This document shows, in pieces, positions 37,457-46,800 of a stretch of DNA of 64,000 bases. The notes under the pieces are model-generated. The model did not search any database and was not told the DNA's origin. It saw only the letters and a list, made by a program, of their open reading frames with translations. This DNA comes from Chitinolyticbacter meiyuanensis (GTDB taxonomy: Bacteria > Pseudomonadota > Gammaproteobacteria > Burkholderiales > Chitinibacteraceae). The position numbers and the translations under genes are program-made. How positions within the stretch are numbered: the stretch's first letter is position 1; each line of letters opens with the position of its first letter. The DNA lies in contig NZ_CP041335.1 in NCBI RefSeq assembly GCF_008033135.1, positions 1,803,925 through 1,867,924 of the forward strand, read 5' to 3'.

Positions 37457-38653
37457 ATGACTGTCCATGTACCATCTCCAGTCGTTTCCGCTGGCAAGGC
37501 CGAGCTTGCCATGGCGCTGGGCGGCTTTGCCATCGGCACCAGCGAGTTCGTCATCATGGGCTTGCTGCCCGAAGTGGCGAACCAGTTTGCAGTGACGGTG
37601 CCACAGGCGGGCTATGTGATCAGTGCCTATGCGCTGGGGGTGGTGGTCGGGGCGCCGGTGATTGCGGCGTTGGCGGCGCGCTGGCCGCGCCATTTGCTGT
37701 TGATGGCCTTGATTGCCATGTTTGCGATCGGCAACTTCGCCAGCGCGCTGGCGCCCAGCCATGGAGCGCTGACCGTGATCCGTTTCCTCGCCGGCTTGCC
37801 GCACGGCGCCTACTTTGGTGTGGCCTCACTGGTTGCCGCTTCACTGGTGGCGCCACACCAGCGGGCGCAGGCCGTGGCGCGAATGATGCTGGGCCTGACC
37901 GGTGCGACGCTGATCGGGGTGCCGCTCGCGGCTTGGCTCGGGCAAGCACTGGGCTGGCGTGCCGCATTTGCGCTGGTGGCAGTGATCGCGGTGCTGTCCT
38001 GCCTGCTGATCTGGCGCTGGGTGCCGCGCCGACCCGGCGATGCGACCGCCAGCCCGGTACGTGAGCTGGGTGCGCTGACACGGCCGCAGGTGCTGCTGAC
38101 GCTGGCAGTGGGGTCTGTGGGATTTGGCGGGGTGTTCTGCGTGTTCAGCTATGTGTCACCAACCATGACTCAAGTGGCGGGCTTGCCGCTGGCCTGGTTG
38201 CCGGCCGTACTGGCGCTGTTTGGCACCGGCATGATCGTCGGCAACATGGTCGGCGCCTGGCTGGCCGATCGCGCTTTGCTGCCGACCATAGGCGGCATCC
38301 TGCTCTGGAACCTTGTGGTGACGGCCCTGTTTGCCTGGACGGCGCAGCATCTGTGGCTGGCGATGTTCAATATCCTGCTGATCGGCACGGGAGCGGCGCT
38401 GGGCCCGGCCTTGCAGATCCGCCTGATGGACGTGGCGGAGGATGCACAGACCTTGGCAGCAGCGCTCAATCATTCTGCATTCAATATCTCCAATGCGCTG
38501 GGTGCGTGGCTGGGGGGCATGGCAATCAGTGCGGGCCTTGGCTGGACAGCCACTGGCTGGGTCGGTGCCTTGCTGCCGGCTGCGGGTTTTGCCGTGTACC
38601 TGGCGTCGTTGGGGCAGATGCGGCGGGCAGGGCCGGCCGCGGCCGGCGCCTGA
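37457..38653 (+). CDS. MFS transporter (AraJ/DHA1-like)
   Basis: 398 residues, twelve hydrophobic helices. Signature ELAMALGGFAIGTSEFVIMGLLPEVANQ at the start is that of the AraJ/NepI group, and RFLAGLPHGAYFGVASLVAASLV is motif C-like. Likely an efflux carrier for sugars, nucleosides or drugs; substrate unknown. ATG 37457 is preceded by GGAG; an upstream in-frame start at 37391 would add a non-hydrophobic 22-residue stretch. Confidence 0.87.
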   Translation: MTVHVPSPVVSAGKAELAMALGGFAIGTSEFVIMGLLPEVANQFAVTVPQAGYVISAYALGVVVGAPVIAALAARWPRHLLLMALIAMFAIGNFASALAPSHGALTVIRFLAGLPHGAYFGVASLVAASLVAPHQRAQAVARMMLGLTGATLIGVPLAAWLGQALGWRAAFALVAVIAVLSCLLIWRWVPRRPGDATASPVRELGALTRPQVLLTLAVGSVGFGGVFCVFSYVSPTMTQVAGLPLAWLPAVLALFGTGMIVGNMVGAWLADRALLPTIGGILLWNLVVTALFAWTAQHLWLAMFNILLIGTGAALGPALQIRLMDVAEDAQTLAAALNHSAFNISNALGAWLGGMAISAGLGWTATGWVGALLPAAGFAVYLASLGQMRRAGPAAAGA

Positions 38654-38655
38654 AG

Positions 38656-38684
38656 AAAAACGGCCCGGACGAACCGGGCCGTTT
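38656..38684. terminator. Bidirectional terminator between the MFS and deacetylase genes
   Basis: AAACGGCCCGG-acgaa-CCGGGCCGTTT with A and T runs at the ends; serves two convergent genes. Confidence 0.85.
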
Positions 38685-38688
38685 CGCA

Positions 38689-40254
38689 TTACTGCAGGTT
38701 GAGGCTGCCTGCAGTCGGTAGCACGGTCACCCGGTAGCGGCCGCTGCCGAGATCGATCACCTGCAGCGCCGTGGTGCCCTGGCGCGGGGTGATCGGGCCG
38801 GTGGCGGTGAGCTCCAGCGTGATCGGCGTCGCATATTTCTGGCACTGCGCGTTGCCGCTCGGGAAGCTCAGCGACTTGCCGTCGGTGGCCAGCGTCGGGG
38901 CGCAGGCCTCGCGGGCGTAGCGGTAGCGAATCACGTCCGATGGCGTGGCTACCCACAGCAATCCGGCGTCGACCTTGCCCTTCACATAGTCGAGATGGGC
39001 AAGATAGCGTGCCACCGGCACCGGCTCATAGCCGACGGTGCCTACGCCGTGCATGGTCCGCGTGGCCCAGCCACGCTGGTTGATCGCGGCGTCAACGTGC
39101 AGGTTCAGCAGCTCACCCGACGGGTAGAGCGACCATTGGTTGTTGGCGGTGAACAGATCCCACTGCACCATGAACGGGTCGTTGAATTGGGCGCTGTTCA
39201 CGCCAGCGGCGAGGCCGTACTGGATATTGCCCCCGCCGAAATCGCGATTGGTGGCGCGAGCACCGAGGTAGCCGCTGGTGTTGCGCAGTGCCGTGAGCGC
39301 GGTCTCGGTCGCGGTATCGAAGGGCCAGACCAGGTAGCTCGGCTGGTAGCCGTTCAGGTGGCTCGAGATATCCTGGGTCGACTGGGCGATCTCCACGCTG
39401 GCTTGCCAGGCGGCATCGCTGCTCGCGACGTGGGTACGGGTATGGTTGGCGAGTTCGTGGCCATGAGCGATGAAGGTCTGCGCGGCGGTCCAGTGGGTTG
39501 GCTGGCACGCACTGGTGACGACGCCGAAGGCGGCGACCAGGCCGCGCTGGTACAGCGCCGGTTCGGCCACGTTGATATGGCTGTCGCTGACTTCGTAGCA
39601 GAAATCGTCATGCACCATCGAGTAGGCGCCCGTTGCGCCGTTGCGCCAGGTTTCCACCTTGACTGCGGTGATGCGGGCTGTACCCGGGGTCGGCGTGACT
39701 GGCGTGGGCGTGATCGGTGTCGGGGTCAGCGTCGGGGTAACCGGGCCGACCGGGCAGGTTCCGATCTTGCGCCATGGTCCCCAAGGATTGTTGACGTCAG
39801 GGCGCTCGCCCTGCACCCACCAGATCGCTTCGTACAGGATGCCGTCGAGGCACACGCGCTGGCCACCGGTATAGGCCACGCTGGCTTGCCAGGTCGGCGC
39901 GGTGCCGGTCGGTGTCGGCGTTACGGTGGGCGTGACCGGGGTCGGGCTCGGGGTGATTGCAGTGGGCGTGACCGTCGGCGTGGGGGTGAGAGTCGGCGTC
40001 GGCGTCAGCGGTGTAGGTGTTGCGGTTGGTGTGACCGGGGTGGGCGTGACGTTGGCCAGCAATTCCCACGGTCCCCACTGTGCGGCACCCGGCACATCGC
40101 CCTGGGTCCACCACTTCGCCTTCCAATCCTGCCCGTTGTAGCTGACCACCATGCCAGCGGTGTAGACCTGGCCGGCATCCCAGGCCGGGGCGGCGTGGGC
40201 CACTGCGGCAACCAGCACGGCCGGTACCGCCATCATCCATCGATTGACCTGCAT
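38689..40254 (-). CDS. Secreted polysaccharide deacetylase with two chitin-type CBM5/12 modules
   Basis: 521 residues. Signal peptide ending AVAHA; CBM5/12 module 1 (residues ~24-66, PAWDAGQVYTAGMVVSYNGQ and KWWTQGDVPG); a long TPTP linker; module 2 (~122-166, WQASVAYTGGQRVCLDGILY, WWVQGERPD); a second TPTP linker; then a NodB-like CE4 domain with the Asp pair in VHDDFCYE and the zinc motif in HGHELANHTRTH (HxxxH). A final ~70-residue beta-rich tail (ITLELTATGPITPRQG) follows. It probably deacetylates chitin or chito-oligosaccharides outside the cell, consistent with a chitin degrader. A GGAG ribosome site precedes the ATG. Substrate preference is inference. Confidence 0.88.
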   Translation of the reverse strand: MQVNRWMMAVPAVLVAAVAHAAPAWDAGQVYTAGMVVSYNGQDWKAKWWTQGDVPGAAQWGPWELLANVTPTPVTPTATPTPLTPTPTLTPTPTVTPTAITPSPTPVTPTVTPTPTGTAPTWQASVAYTGGQRVCLDGILYEAIWWVQGERPDVNNPWGPWRKIGTCPVGPVTPTLTPTPITPTPVTPTPGTARITAVKVETWRNGATGAYSMVHDDFCYEVSDSHINVAEPALYQRGLVAAFGVVTSACQPTHWTAAQTFIAHGHELANHTRTHVASSDAAWQASVEIAQSTQDISSHLNGYQPSYLVWPFDTATETALTALRNTSGYLGARATNRDFGGGNIQYGLAAGVNSAQFNDPFMVQWDLFTANNQWSLYPSGELLNLHVDAAINQRGWATRTMHGVGTVGYEPVPVARYLAHLDYVKGKVDAGLLWVATPSDVIRYRYAREACAPTLATDGKSLSFPSGNAQCQKYATPITLELTATGPITPRQGTTALQVIDLGSGRYRVTVLPTAGSLNLQ

Positions 40255-40447
40255 TGCGTGTCTCCATCCTGTTTGTCGTCACGTGCTGTTCAAAGCGGCC
40301 AAGGTTGGCCTGTTATGCACGTGGCATCGACTATGCGCGATGCGGGCTGGCGAAGAAAGCAGCAAGCCGGGCAAATTCACCGGTAGCCGGAATGGCGAAC
40401 GAAAACCCTTTTCGGATCAGTCGCTTGCCGTGTTGCGGATTCGCCGC

Positions 40448-40463
40448 GCCATTCACGAATGGC
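40448..40463. repeat. Perfect palindrome GCCATTC-ac-GAATGGC
   Basis: A 16-base perfect inverted repeat in the 325-base gap between the deacetylase and flagellin genes. Could be an operator for either. The rest of the gap up to the sigma-28 promoter holds nothing I recognise. Confidence 0.35.
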
Positions 40464-40516
40464 CGTACTGGTCGATGAAGGCAAGGGCGCAAACGGCGAT
40501 TTTCATGCCGTTGGCT

Positions 40517-40543
40517 TAAAGAACTCCGCAGGCATGCCGAAAA
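40517..40543 (+). promoter_or_regulatory. Sigma-28 (FliA) flagellar promoter
   Basis: TAAAGAAC, 11 bases, GCCGAAAA: close to the consensus TAAAGTTT-N11-GCCGATAA with exact spacing, 37 bases upstream of the flagellin start. Indicates late flagellar-class expression. Confidence 0.8.
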
Positions 40544-40579
40544 GCTCGATACGACCGAACGGGCTTGTAAACCACGTCC

Positions 40580-42274
40580 ATGCAGATCCAGACCAATGTG
40601 CCGTCGCTGTTTACCCAGCGACAGCTTGCCGACCACCAGCAGGGGCTGAGCACCGCGCTGCAACGGCTGTCGTCCGGATTGCGCATCAATTCGGCGCGTG
40701 ACGATGCGGCGGGGCTGGCCATCAGCGAGCGGATGACCGCGCAGATCCGCGGTAATACCCAGGCGTGGCGCAACGCCAATGACGGTGTTTCGCTGGTGCA
40801 GACCGCCGAGGGCGCGCTCGGTACGGTGGCCGACATGCTGCAACGGGTCCGCGAGCTGGCGGTGCAGGCGGAAAACGGCAGCAATTCGGTGGCGGACCGG
40901 CAGGCGCTGCAAAGCGAAGTCACCGAGCTGCTGCAGGGCATCGACCAGATCGGGCGCATTACCCAGTTCAACGGCCAGCAGTTGTTCTCGCAATCGCGTG
41001 CCAGCATCGGCGGGGATGCCAACAAGCGCGCCGTGCTCGATGGATTGCAGCTGGGCTGGCTGGAGGCGTCCGAGTACCGCATCAAGCAGTACTACGGCAT
41101 CGTCGCGGATGGGGCGACGCTCACCGTGGACCTCGATACCACCGATGGCGCGGGCGGCGTGCTGGCCTCGGTTTCCGGCAGCGGCGGTCCGGGTGGCAAG
41201 GTGGTGGACCAGTACCTCAACATCGACATGGCCGATTTCACCCCGCCCAATCTGCCCAACGGCGGCAGTGACCCGTTCTACAACGACCGCATCATCGCGC
41301 ACGAGATGGTGCATGCGGTGATGGGGCGGTCGATGAATTTCACCGCACTGCCCACCTGGTTTGCCGAAGGCGCGGCCGAGTTCATCCATGGCGCGGACGA
41401 GCGCGTGGTCGGTGACATCGCCGCCAGCGGGCTGACCGCGGTGGTGAACCAAGTGGCCGGCGCCTGGGGCAGCGACAGCATCGACTATTCATCGGCCTAC
41501 ATCGCCACCCGCTACCTGCACGAGGAGCTGAAAGGGCATGGCAATGCCGGCGGTCTGAAAGCGGTGATGGCCTACCTGAACGAAAACCAGAACGACACGC
41601 TGGATGATGCCATCGCCGCGCTCACCGATGGCGAATACGCCGATGCGGCGAGCTTCATTGCCTCGTTCACCGGGGCCAATGTCGCGGTCGGCGAGGATTT
41701 CGTCACCAACCGCATGGACCTCGACAACGACGACACCGGCGCCATCGGTGGCTTCGATGCCGATGGCGGCGCAGTGCTCGATGCCGAGAACGTGATCGGC
41801 GAGCTGGGGCTGAGCCGGTCGGGCGAGGATGTGCTCGACGGCTTCATCCTCGACTTTCCCGATATCGGCGGCGGCAGCGGCCTCAACCAGTTCGCGATGC
41901 AGGTCGGCGCCAACCCCCATGAGCAGATCAATGCGTTCATCGGTGCCATCAACAGCGATGCGCTGGGCCTCGCCGATACCGATCTGCAGAAGCTGGCCAA
42001 GTTCGCGATCTACCGGGTCGACCGGGCGCTCGAATACCTCGGCGAACAGCGTGCCACGCTGGGGGCGATGCAAAATCGGCTGGAAGCAACCATGCAGGGG
42101 CTGTCGGTCAGCGTGGAAACCGCCAGCGCCTCGCGCTCGCGCATCCGCGATGCCGATTTCGCCGAGGAAACCGCCGCGCTGACACGGCAGCAGATCCTGC
42201 AGCAGGCCAGCTCCGCGATGCTGGGCCAGGCCAACAACCAGCCACAGCTGGCGCTGGCCCTGCTGAACGCGTGA
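40580..42274 (+). CDS. Flagellin with inserted zinc metallopeptidase domain (flagellinolysin type)
   Basis: 564 residues. Residues 1-145 are the flagellin D0/D1 N-terminus ([40 protein letters not shown]) and residues ~475-564 the D1/D0 C-terminus ([35 protein letters not shown]). Between them, instead of the usual D2/D3, lies a ~320-residue domain with HEMVH at H241-H245 and a downstream Glu in [10 protein letters not shown] (E263), the HExxH...E zinc site of gluzincin peptidases. This matches flagellinolysins, proteolytic flagellins reported in some bacteria. It would place peptidase copies along the filament. No other flagellar genes are near; expression is from a sigma-28 promoter. The ribosome site is weak. 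Confidence 0.9.
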   Translation: MQIQTNVPSLFTQRQLADHQQGLSTALQRLSSGLRINSARDDAAGLAISERMTAQIRGNTQAWRNANDGVSLVQTAEGALGTVADMLQRVRELAVQAENGSNSVADRQALQSEVTELLQGIDQIGRITQFNGQQLFSQSRASIGGDANKRAVLDGLQLGWLEASEYRIKQYYGIVADGATLTVDLDTTDGAGGVLASVSGSGGPGGKVVDQYLNIDMADFTPPNLPNGGSDPFYNDRIIAHEMVHAVMGRSMNFTALPTWFAEGAAEFIHGADERVVGDIAASGLTAVVNQVAGAWGSDSIDYSSAYIATRYLHEELKGHGNAGGLKAVMAYLNENQNDTLDDAIAALTDGEYADAASFIASFTGANVAVGEDFVTNRMDLDNDDTGAIGGFDADGGAVLDAENVIGELGLSRSGEDVLDGFILDFPDIGGGSGLNQFAMQVGANPHEQINAFIGAINSDALGLADTDLQKLAKFAIYRVDRALEYLGEQRATLGAMQNRLEATMQGLSVSVETASASRSRIRDADFAEETAALTRQQILQQASSAMLGQANNQPQLALALLNA

Positions 42275-42306
42275 TGCGATCGGCCATGTAGCTGGCGACG
42301 CGTGGG

Positions 42307-43263
42307 TCAGTCGTGCCGTGCCGTCAGGCTGCGGCCGTCGTCGGTTTCCAGCACCAGCGCGCCATCGGGCAGGAAGCGGTAGCGCTTGGCGGCGCCAAGC
42401 GTGGCGAGGAAGCGCTGCTCCTGGTTCATCAGCGCCTCGGCGCAGGCCATCAGCGTGCTGCCCGGATGGCTGATGCTGAGCGTACTGCCCTTGGCCTCGT
42501 AGCCGGCGAAATAGCCGTTGCACGAAGCGCGACCACCGAGGCGCCCTTCCTCATCGAAGATCATGGTGATGCGCGAGTCGTCGATGATGCCGCCGCCATC
42601 CACGTCCTCAACCACCCATTCCACGCTGGTGAGCTTGCCTTCGGTGACCAGCGTGCATTGCGGGTAGGTCTTGCCATGCCGCTCCAGCCTGCCTTCATTG
42701 CCCTTCAGCCACAGCGTGGTGCCGGGCTCCTCGGCGGCCTGGTATTTCACACCGGAAGCTGCCTCCACCTGGCGCAGCGTCAGCAGCTTGCCGGCAATCT
42801 GCAGTCGGGCGCCCTCCGTGAAATCGGCGGCTGCAGTCAGCTCGCCGCATTGCAGCGTACTGGTGAAACCGTTGCCTGTAGCGCGCTGCAACTGCAGCAC
42901 GCCCACGTCGACCTGAGTACCGTCGAGCTTCAGCGCGATTGGCTTGCTCACCCAGGCGGGTTCATCGGCAAGCACGATGCGGCCCTGCAGCGTATAGCCC
43001 TTCGCCTTGCCCAGCCGCTGGCGCTCGACCGGCAGGCTGAAACGCACCGGCACCTGCTTGCCCGCGAGCGCGATGCGCTGCTCGACCAGCACGGCATCGC
43101 TGTCGGCGGCGCGCAGTGCGATCACTGCTTCGGCGGCATCGGGCAGGGCGATGCGCTCGCGAAAGGTCAACTCGCCATTGATGATTGCCGGGCCAGTCTG
43201 GCTTGGTGGGGCGGCGCAGGCGGCAAGCAGCAGACTGCAGGCGAGAACAAGCAGAAAACGCAT
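42307..43263 (-). CDS. Three-domain lipoprotein: YbaY-like, MliC-like and META
   Basis: 318 residues. Lipobox LLAACAAP at residues 12-19. Then a YbaY/YscW-type beta domain (INGELTFRERIALPDAAEAVIALR, ~27-125), a middle part resembling membrane-bound lysozyme inhibitor MliC (LQCGELTAAADF, GVKYQAAEEPGTTLWLKGNEGRL, CTLVTEG; ~135-205), and a META/HslJ-like domain (ITMIFDEEGRLGGRASCNGYFAGYEAKGSTLSI, LMACAEALMNQEQRFLATL; ~225-310). These domains are envelope-stress or inhibitor associated. Likely outer-membrane lipoprotein; role is inference. Confidence 0.82.
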   Translation of the reverse strand: MRFLLVLACSLLLAACAAPPSQTGPAIINGELTFRERIALPDAAEAVIALRAADSDAVLVEQRIALAGKQVPVRFSLPVERQRLGKAKGYTLQGRIVLADEPAWVSKPIALKLDGTQVDVGVLQLQRATGNGFTSTLQCGELTAAADFTEGARLQIAGKLLTLRQVEAASGVKYQAAEEPGTTLWLKGNEGRLERHGKTYPQCTLVTEGKLTSVEWVVEDVDGGGIIDDSRITMIFDEEGRLGGRASCNGYFAGYEAKGSTLSISHPGSTLMACAEALMNQEQRFLATLGAAKRYRFLPDGALVLETDDGRSLTARHD

Positions 43264-43477
43264 GGGAGTACTCCTTTGAAACCAGGGACGGTTTTATCGC
43301 AGCGCAGCCAGCCTGACCACGGAAATCTCACCTTGACGGGGCATGGTGGTGACCCGGCGCACCGGCAACGCGCATAGACGGTCGACGATATCGTGCCGAT
43401 CCGGCGTGATACGGCGCTGGCACGGCTGGCACGTTCCCTGCTCGGCACTCGCTGTGTTGTACTCAGGAGCACGGGTC

Positions 43478-43696
43478 ATGCTGAAGCGATGGTGGTCGAC
43501 GATATGGGCGCGCCTTGCCGGCGGCGGTGAAACCGGTACGGCTACCTGGCACGATCGCCGGACCGCGCCATGGTGGGTGTCGCAGGCTTGGCAGGACGAG
43601 CTGCCCGCTGCACGCTGCGCGGTTCGGGCCACAGCGCGTGAGCGCCGGAGCTGGCGGGACTGGACGGTGGTGGACGAGCCCGAACGCTGGTCCTGA
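43478..43696 (+). CDS. Small Trp/Arg-rich protein, hypothetical
   Basis: 72 residues (MLKRWWSTIWARLAGG...), rich in Trp and Arg, with no membrane helix. ATG is preceded by CAGGAG at good spacing. A similar-length frame is open on the other strand, so it is not certain. It ends 113 bases before the alpha-2-macroglobulin gene. Confidence 0.4.
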   Translation: MLKRWWSTIWARLAGGGETGTATWHDRRTAPWWVSQAWQDELPAARCAVRATARERRSWRDWTVVDEPERWS

Positions 43697-43809
43697 TCAC
43701 CCCGTTGCACACCTGTAGAGTCAGGCTTTCTGCGGGTTTACAAAATGACGGCCATCGTTGATGCTCCTGCAGTCCGGCCCGGTTCAGGGTCGGCCGGGGA
43801 GAACATAAT

Positions 43810-46800
43810 ATGGCAGTGGCGGACTGGCTGCGCGCGAATGCGCGCAAGGTGGGCTTGAGCGCGGCAGCGGTGGCCGTGGTTGCGGCGGCCGTCGGTGGCG
43901 GCTGGTGGTGGGGGCAGCGTGGCGCTTCACCTGACGCGAGCGGCGCGGCCGCAGTGGCCGAGCCCACCGAATTCGGCGTGCTCGAGTGCAAGGCCGGCTA
44001 CTACGACGACGAGCCGGCACTGACCGTGGCGTTTACCCACCCGATCAAGCGCAAGCAGGATCTGGCCAAGAAGTTTAAGGTCACCGACCTGGGCGTACTG
44101 CCCGAGGGCAAGTCCAGCCAGACGAATGAAACCAAGGCGGCGGAGGAGAAGGTCGTCGACGGGCGCTGGGAGATCGACGACGACAATGCCCAGCTGGCGC
44201 ATTTCGTCACCACCGCCAAGCATCGCTATGCTGTCGATATCTCGTCGGGCGTGCTGGCCGACGACGATCGCGCGTTGATTGGCCACAAGCGCTGCGAGAT
44301 CGCGCTCGATGCCATGCCACCCGCCTATTACTTCGCCAGTCGCGGCGTGGTGCTGCCGGCCAGCCAGAACGGCGGCCTGCCGGTGGTCACGGTGAATGTG
44401 CCCGAGGTCGATGTCGAATTCCTGCGGGTTTCGCCGCGCCATATCCCGCGCTTTCTGGAAAAGGTGGTGGCGCAACGGCGTGTCGAACCGGCCGATGGCG
44501 AGGAGGAGGGCGGCGAGGACGAAGGTTACTACGACAGCGGCCGGCTCACGCTGTCGGGCGCCGTCTACAGCTGGACCTTGTCCAACCTGCGTAAGCTAAC
44601 CGAGAGCGTGTACCTGGGCCGCTTCGAGACCGATGCGCGCAAGAACCGCCGCAATGTGAGCTTCCTGCCGGTCGAGGGCATCAAGGAACTGCAGGAGCCA
44701 GGCATCTACGTGGCGGTGATGCGCCAGCCCGGCCGTTATTCCGATGCCTATCAGGTCACCTATTTCTACGTGACCGACGTCGGCCTGCACGTGCACCGTG
44801 GCCAGAACCAGATCGATGCCTTTGCCACCTCGCTCAAGACCGGCAAGGCGCTATCGGGCGTGTCGTTCGAGCTGCTCGACGAATACGGCAAGTCGCTGGC
44901 GAATGCCGACGGTGACGGTGAAGGCCATGCGGTACTCGACAAGGTGCCGCTCACCGCGCGGGCGCTGGTTGCCAAGAAGGACAACCAGCTCTCGGTATTG
45001 GCGCTGTTCGAGCCGGGGCTCGATCTCTCCGAATACGACATCGGCGGTCATCTGCCGCGCAATACCAAGCTGTTTGCCTACAGTGGCCGCGACCTGTACC
45101 GGCCGGGTGAGAAGCTGTTCGTCTCGGTGATTGCGCGCGATACCGATGGCCGGCCGCTGCCGCGCCTGCCGCTGACCGCAACGTTGAAGCGCCCCGATGG
45201 CCAGACCGTGCAATCGGCCACCTGGCAGCCTGATGGCAAGCTGCCCGGCTATTACCAGCGCCAGCTGGCGCTGCCGCCGGATGCCGCCACCGGCACCTGG
45301 TTGCTGGAACTGCGCGCCGATCCGGCTGCCGACGAGCCCGATACCGTGTTGCGGCTGCAGGTGGAGGAATTCCTGCCCGAGCGCATGAAGCTGGAGCTCG
45401 ATAGCGATCCACCGGCGCTGTCCGCTGGCCAGGCGTTCCAGGTTGGCGTAAAGGGCAGTTATCTCTATGGTGCACCGGCTTCTGGCAATCGCCTGCTGGG
45501 GAGCGTGGCCGTAGAGCGTGATCGCTATACGCTGGCCAAGCAGTGGCCGGGCTTCTTGTTCGGTGATTTCGCCGACGACGACAAGCGCTCGCGCCAGGAG
45601 ATCGAGGAAACCGAGCTCGGTGCCAGTGGTGACGCCACCGTGACGGTGCCGCTCGATCTCGGTGGTGCCAAGTCGCCGATGAAGGCACGTGCCACTTTCA
45701 GCCTGCTCGAATCGGGTGGCCGTCCGGTGGTGCGCTCGATTGAACGCACCGTGTGGCCGGCGCCCAAGCTGATTGCCATCCGCCCGCTGTTCGATCGCGA
45801 CGTGGCGCGCGAAAACGACAAGGCGGCATTCGAGGTGGTGCGGGTGAATACCACCGGCGCACTGGCGCCGCTGGTCAATGCCAAAGTGAAGCTGACACGC
45901 GAGGATCGCGACTTCTACTGGCGCTACGACGACCAGCGTGGCTGGCACTCCGGCTACACCGAGAATGACGCGCCGGTATACAGCGGCGATCTGGCGCTGA
46001 ACAACCGCGCTTCGCTGGCGGTGCCGGTGGAGTGGGGCCGCTATCGGCTGGAGATCGAGGACCCGGAAACCCGGCAGGTGGCGCGTTACCGTTTCTACGC
46101 CGGCTGGGGCGCGCAGGATGCCGAGGCCATGGGCAACAGGCCCGATCGCGTGAACCTCAAGCTCGCCGGAGTGCCGGCCAAGCCGGGCAACGACGTGACG
46201 CTGACCATCACGCCGCCGCATGATGGCGAGGCGCTGGTGCTGGTCGAAGGCGACAAGGTGCTGTGGCAGAAGCGCGTGCGCGTCTCCGCCTCGGGCACCG
46301 AAATCGACATTCCTGTCAGCGAGGACTGGAAGCGCCACGATCTCTATATCTCGGTGGTGGCGTTCCGCCCCGGCAGCGATGGCGATCGCGTCACGCCGGC
46401 GCGTGCACTGGGTCTGGTCTACCTGCCGCTCGCCAGCGAGGATCGCAAGTTCAAGGTGGCGCTGACCGCACCGTCGAAGGCGCGACCGGAAACGCGCGTG
46501 CCGGTGAAGATCAAGGTCGATGGAGCCGCGAGTGGCAGTGCCTTCGTCACGCTGTCGGCGGTCGACGTCGGCATCCTCAACATCACCAAGTTCAAGTCGC
46601 CCGATCCGTTCGACTTCCTGTTCGGCAAGCATCGCTATAGCCAGGATCTGGCCGACATCTACGGCAAGCTGATCGAGAAAATGGAAGGGAACACCGGCAA
46701 GCTCAAGTGGGGCGGCGACTCGGGCATGCGCGACAGCCAGGACAGGCCGGAGAAGGTGAAGCTGGTCGACCTCTTCAGCGGCCCGGTGCTGCTCGATGCC

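Noticed and set aside
39660..40060. GT-rich repeats in the deacetylase gene as regulatory DNA
   Set aside because: They encode the TPTP linkers between binding modules.
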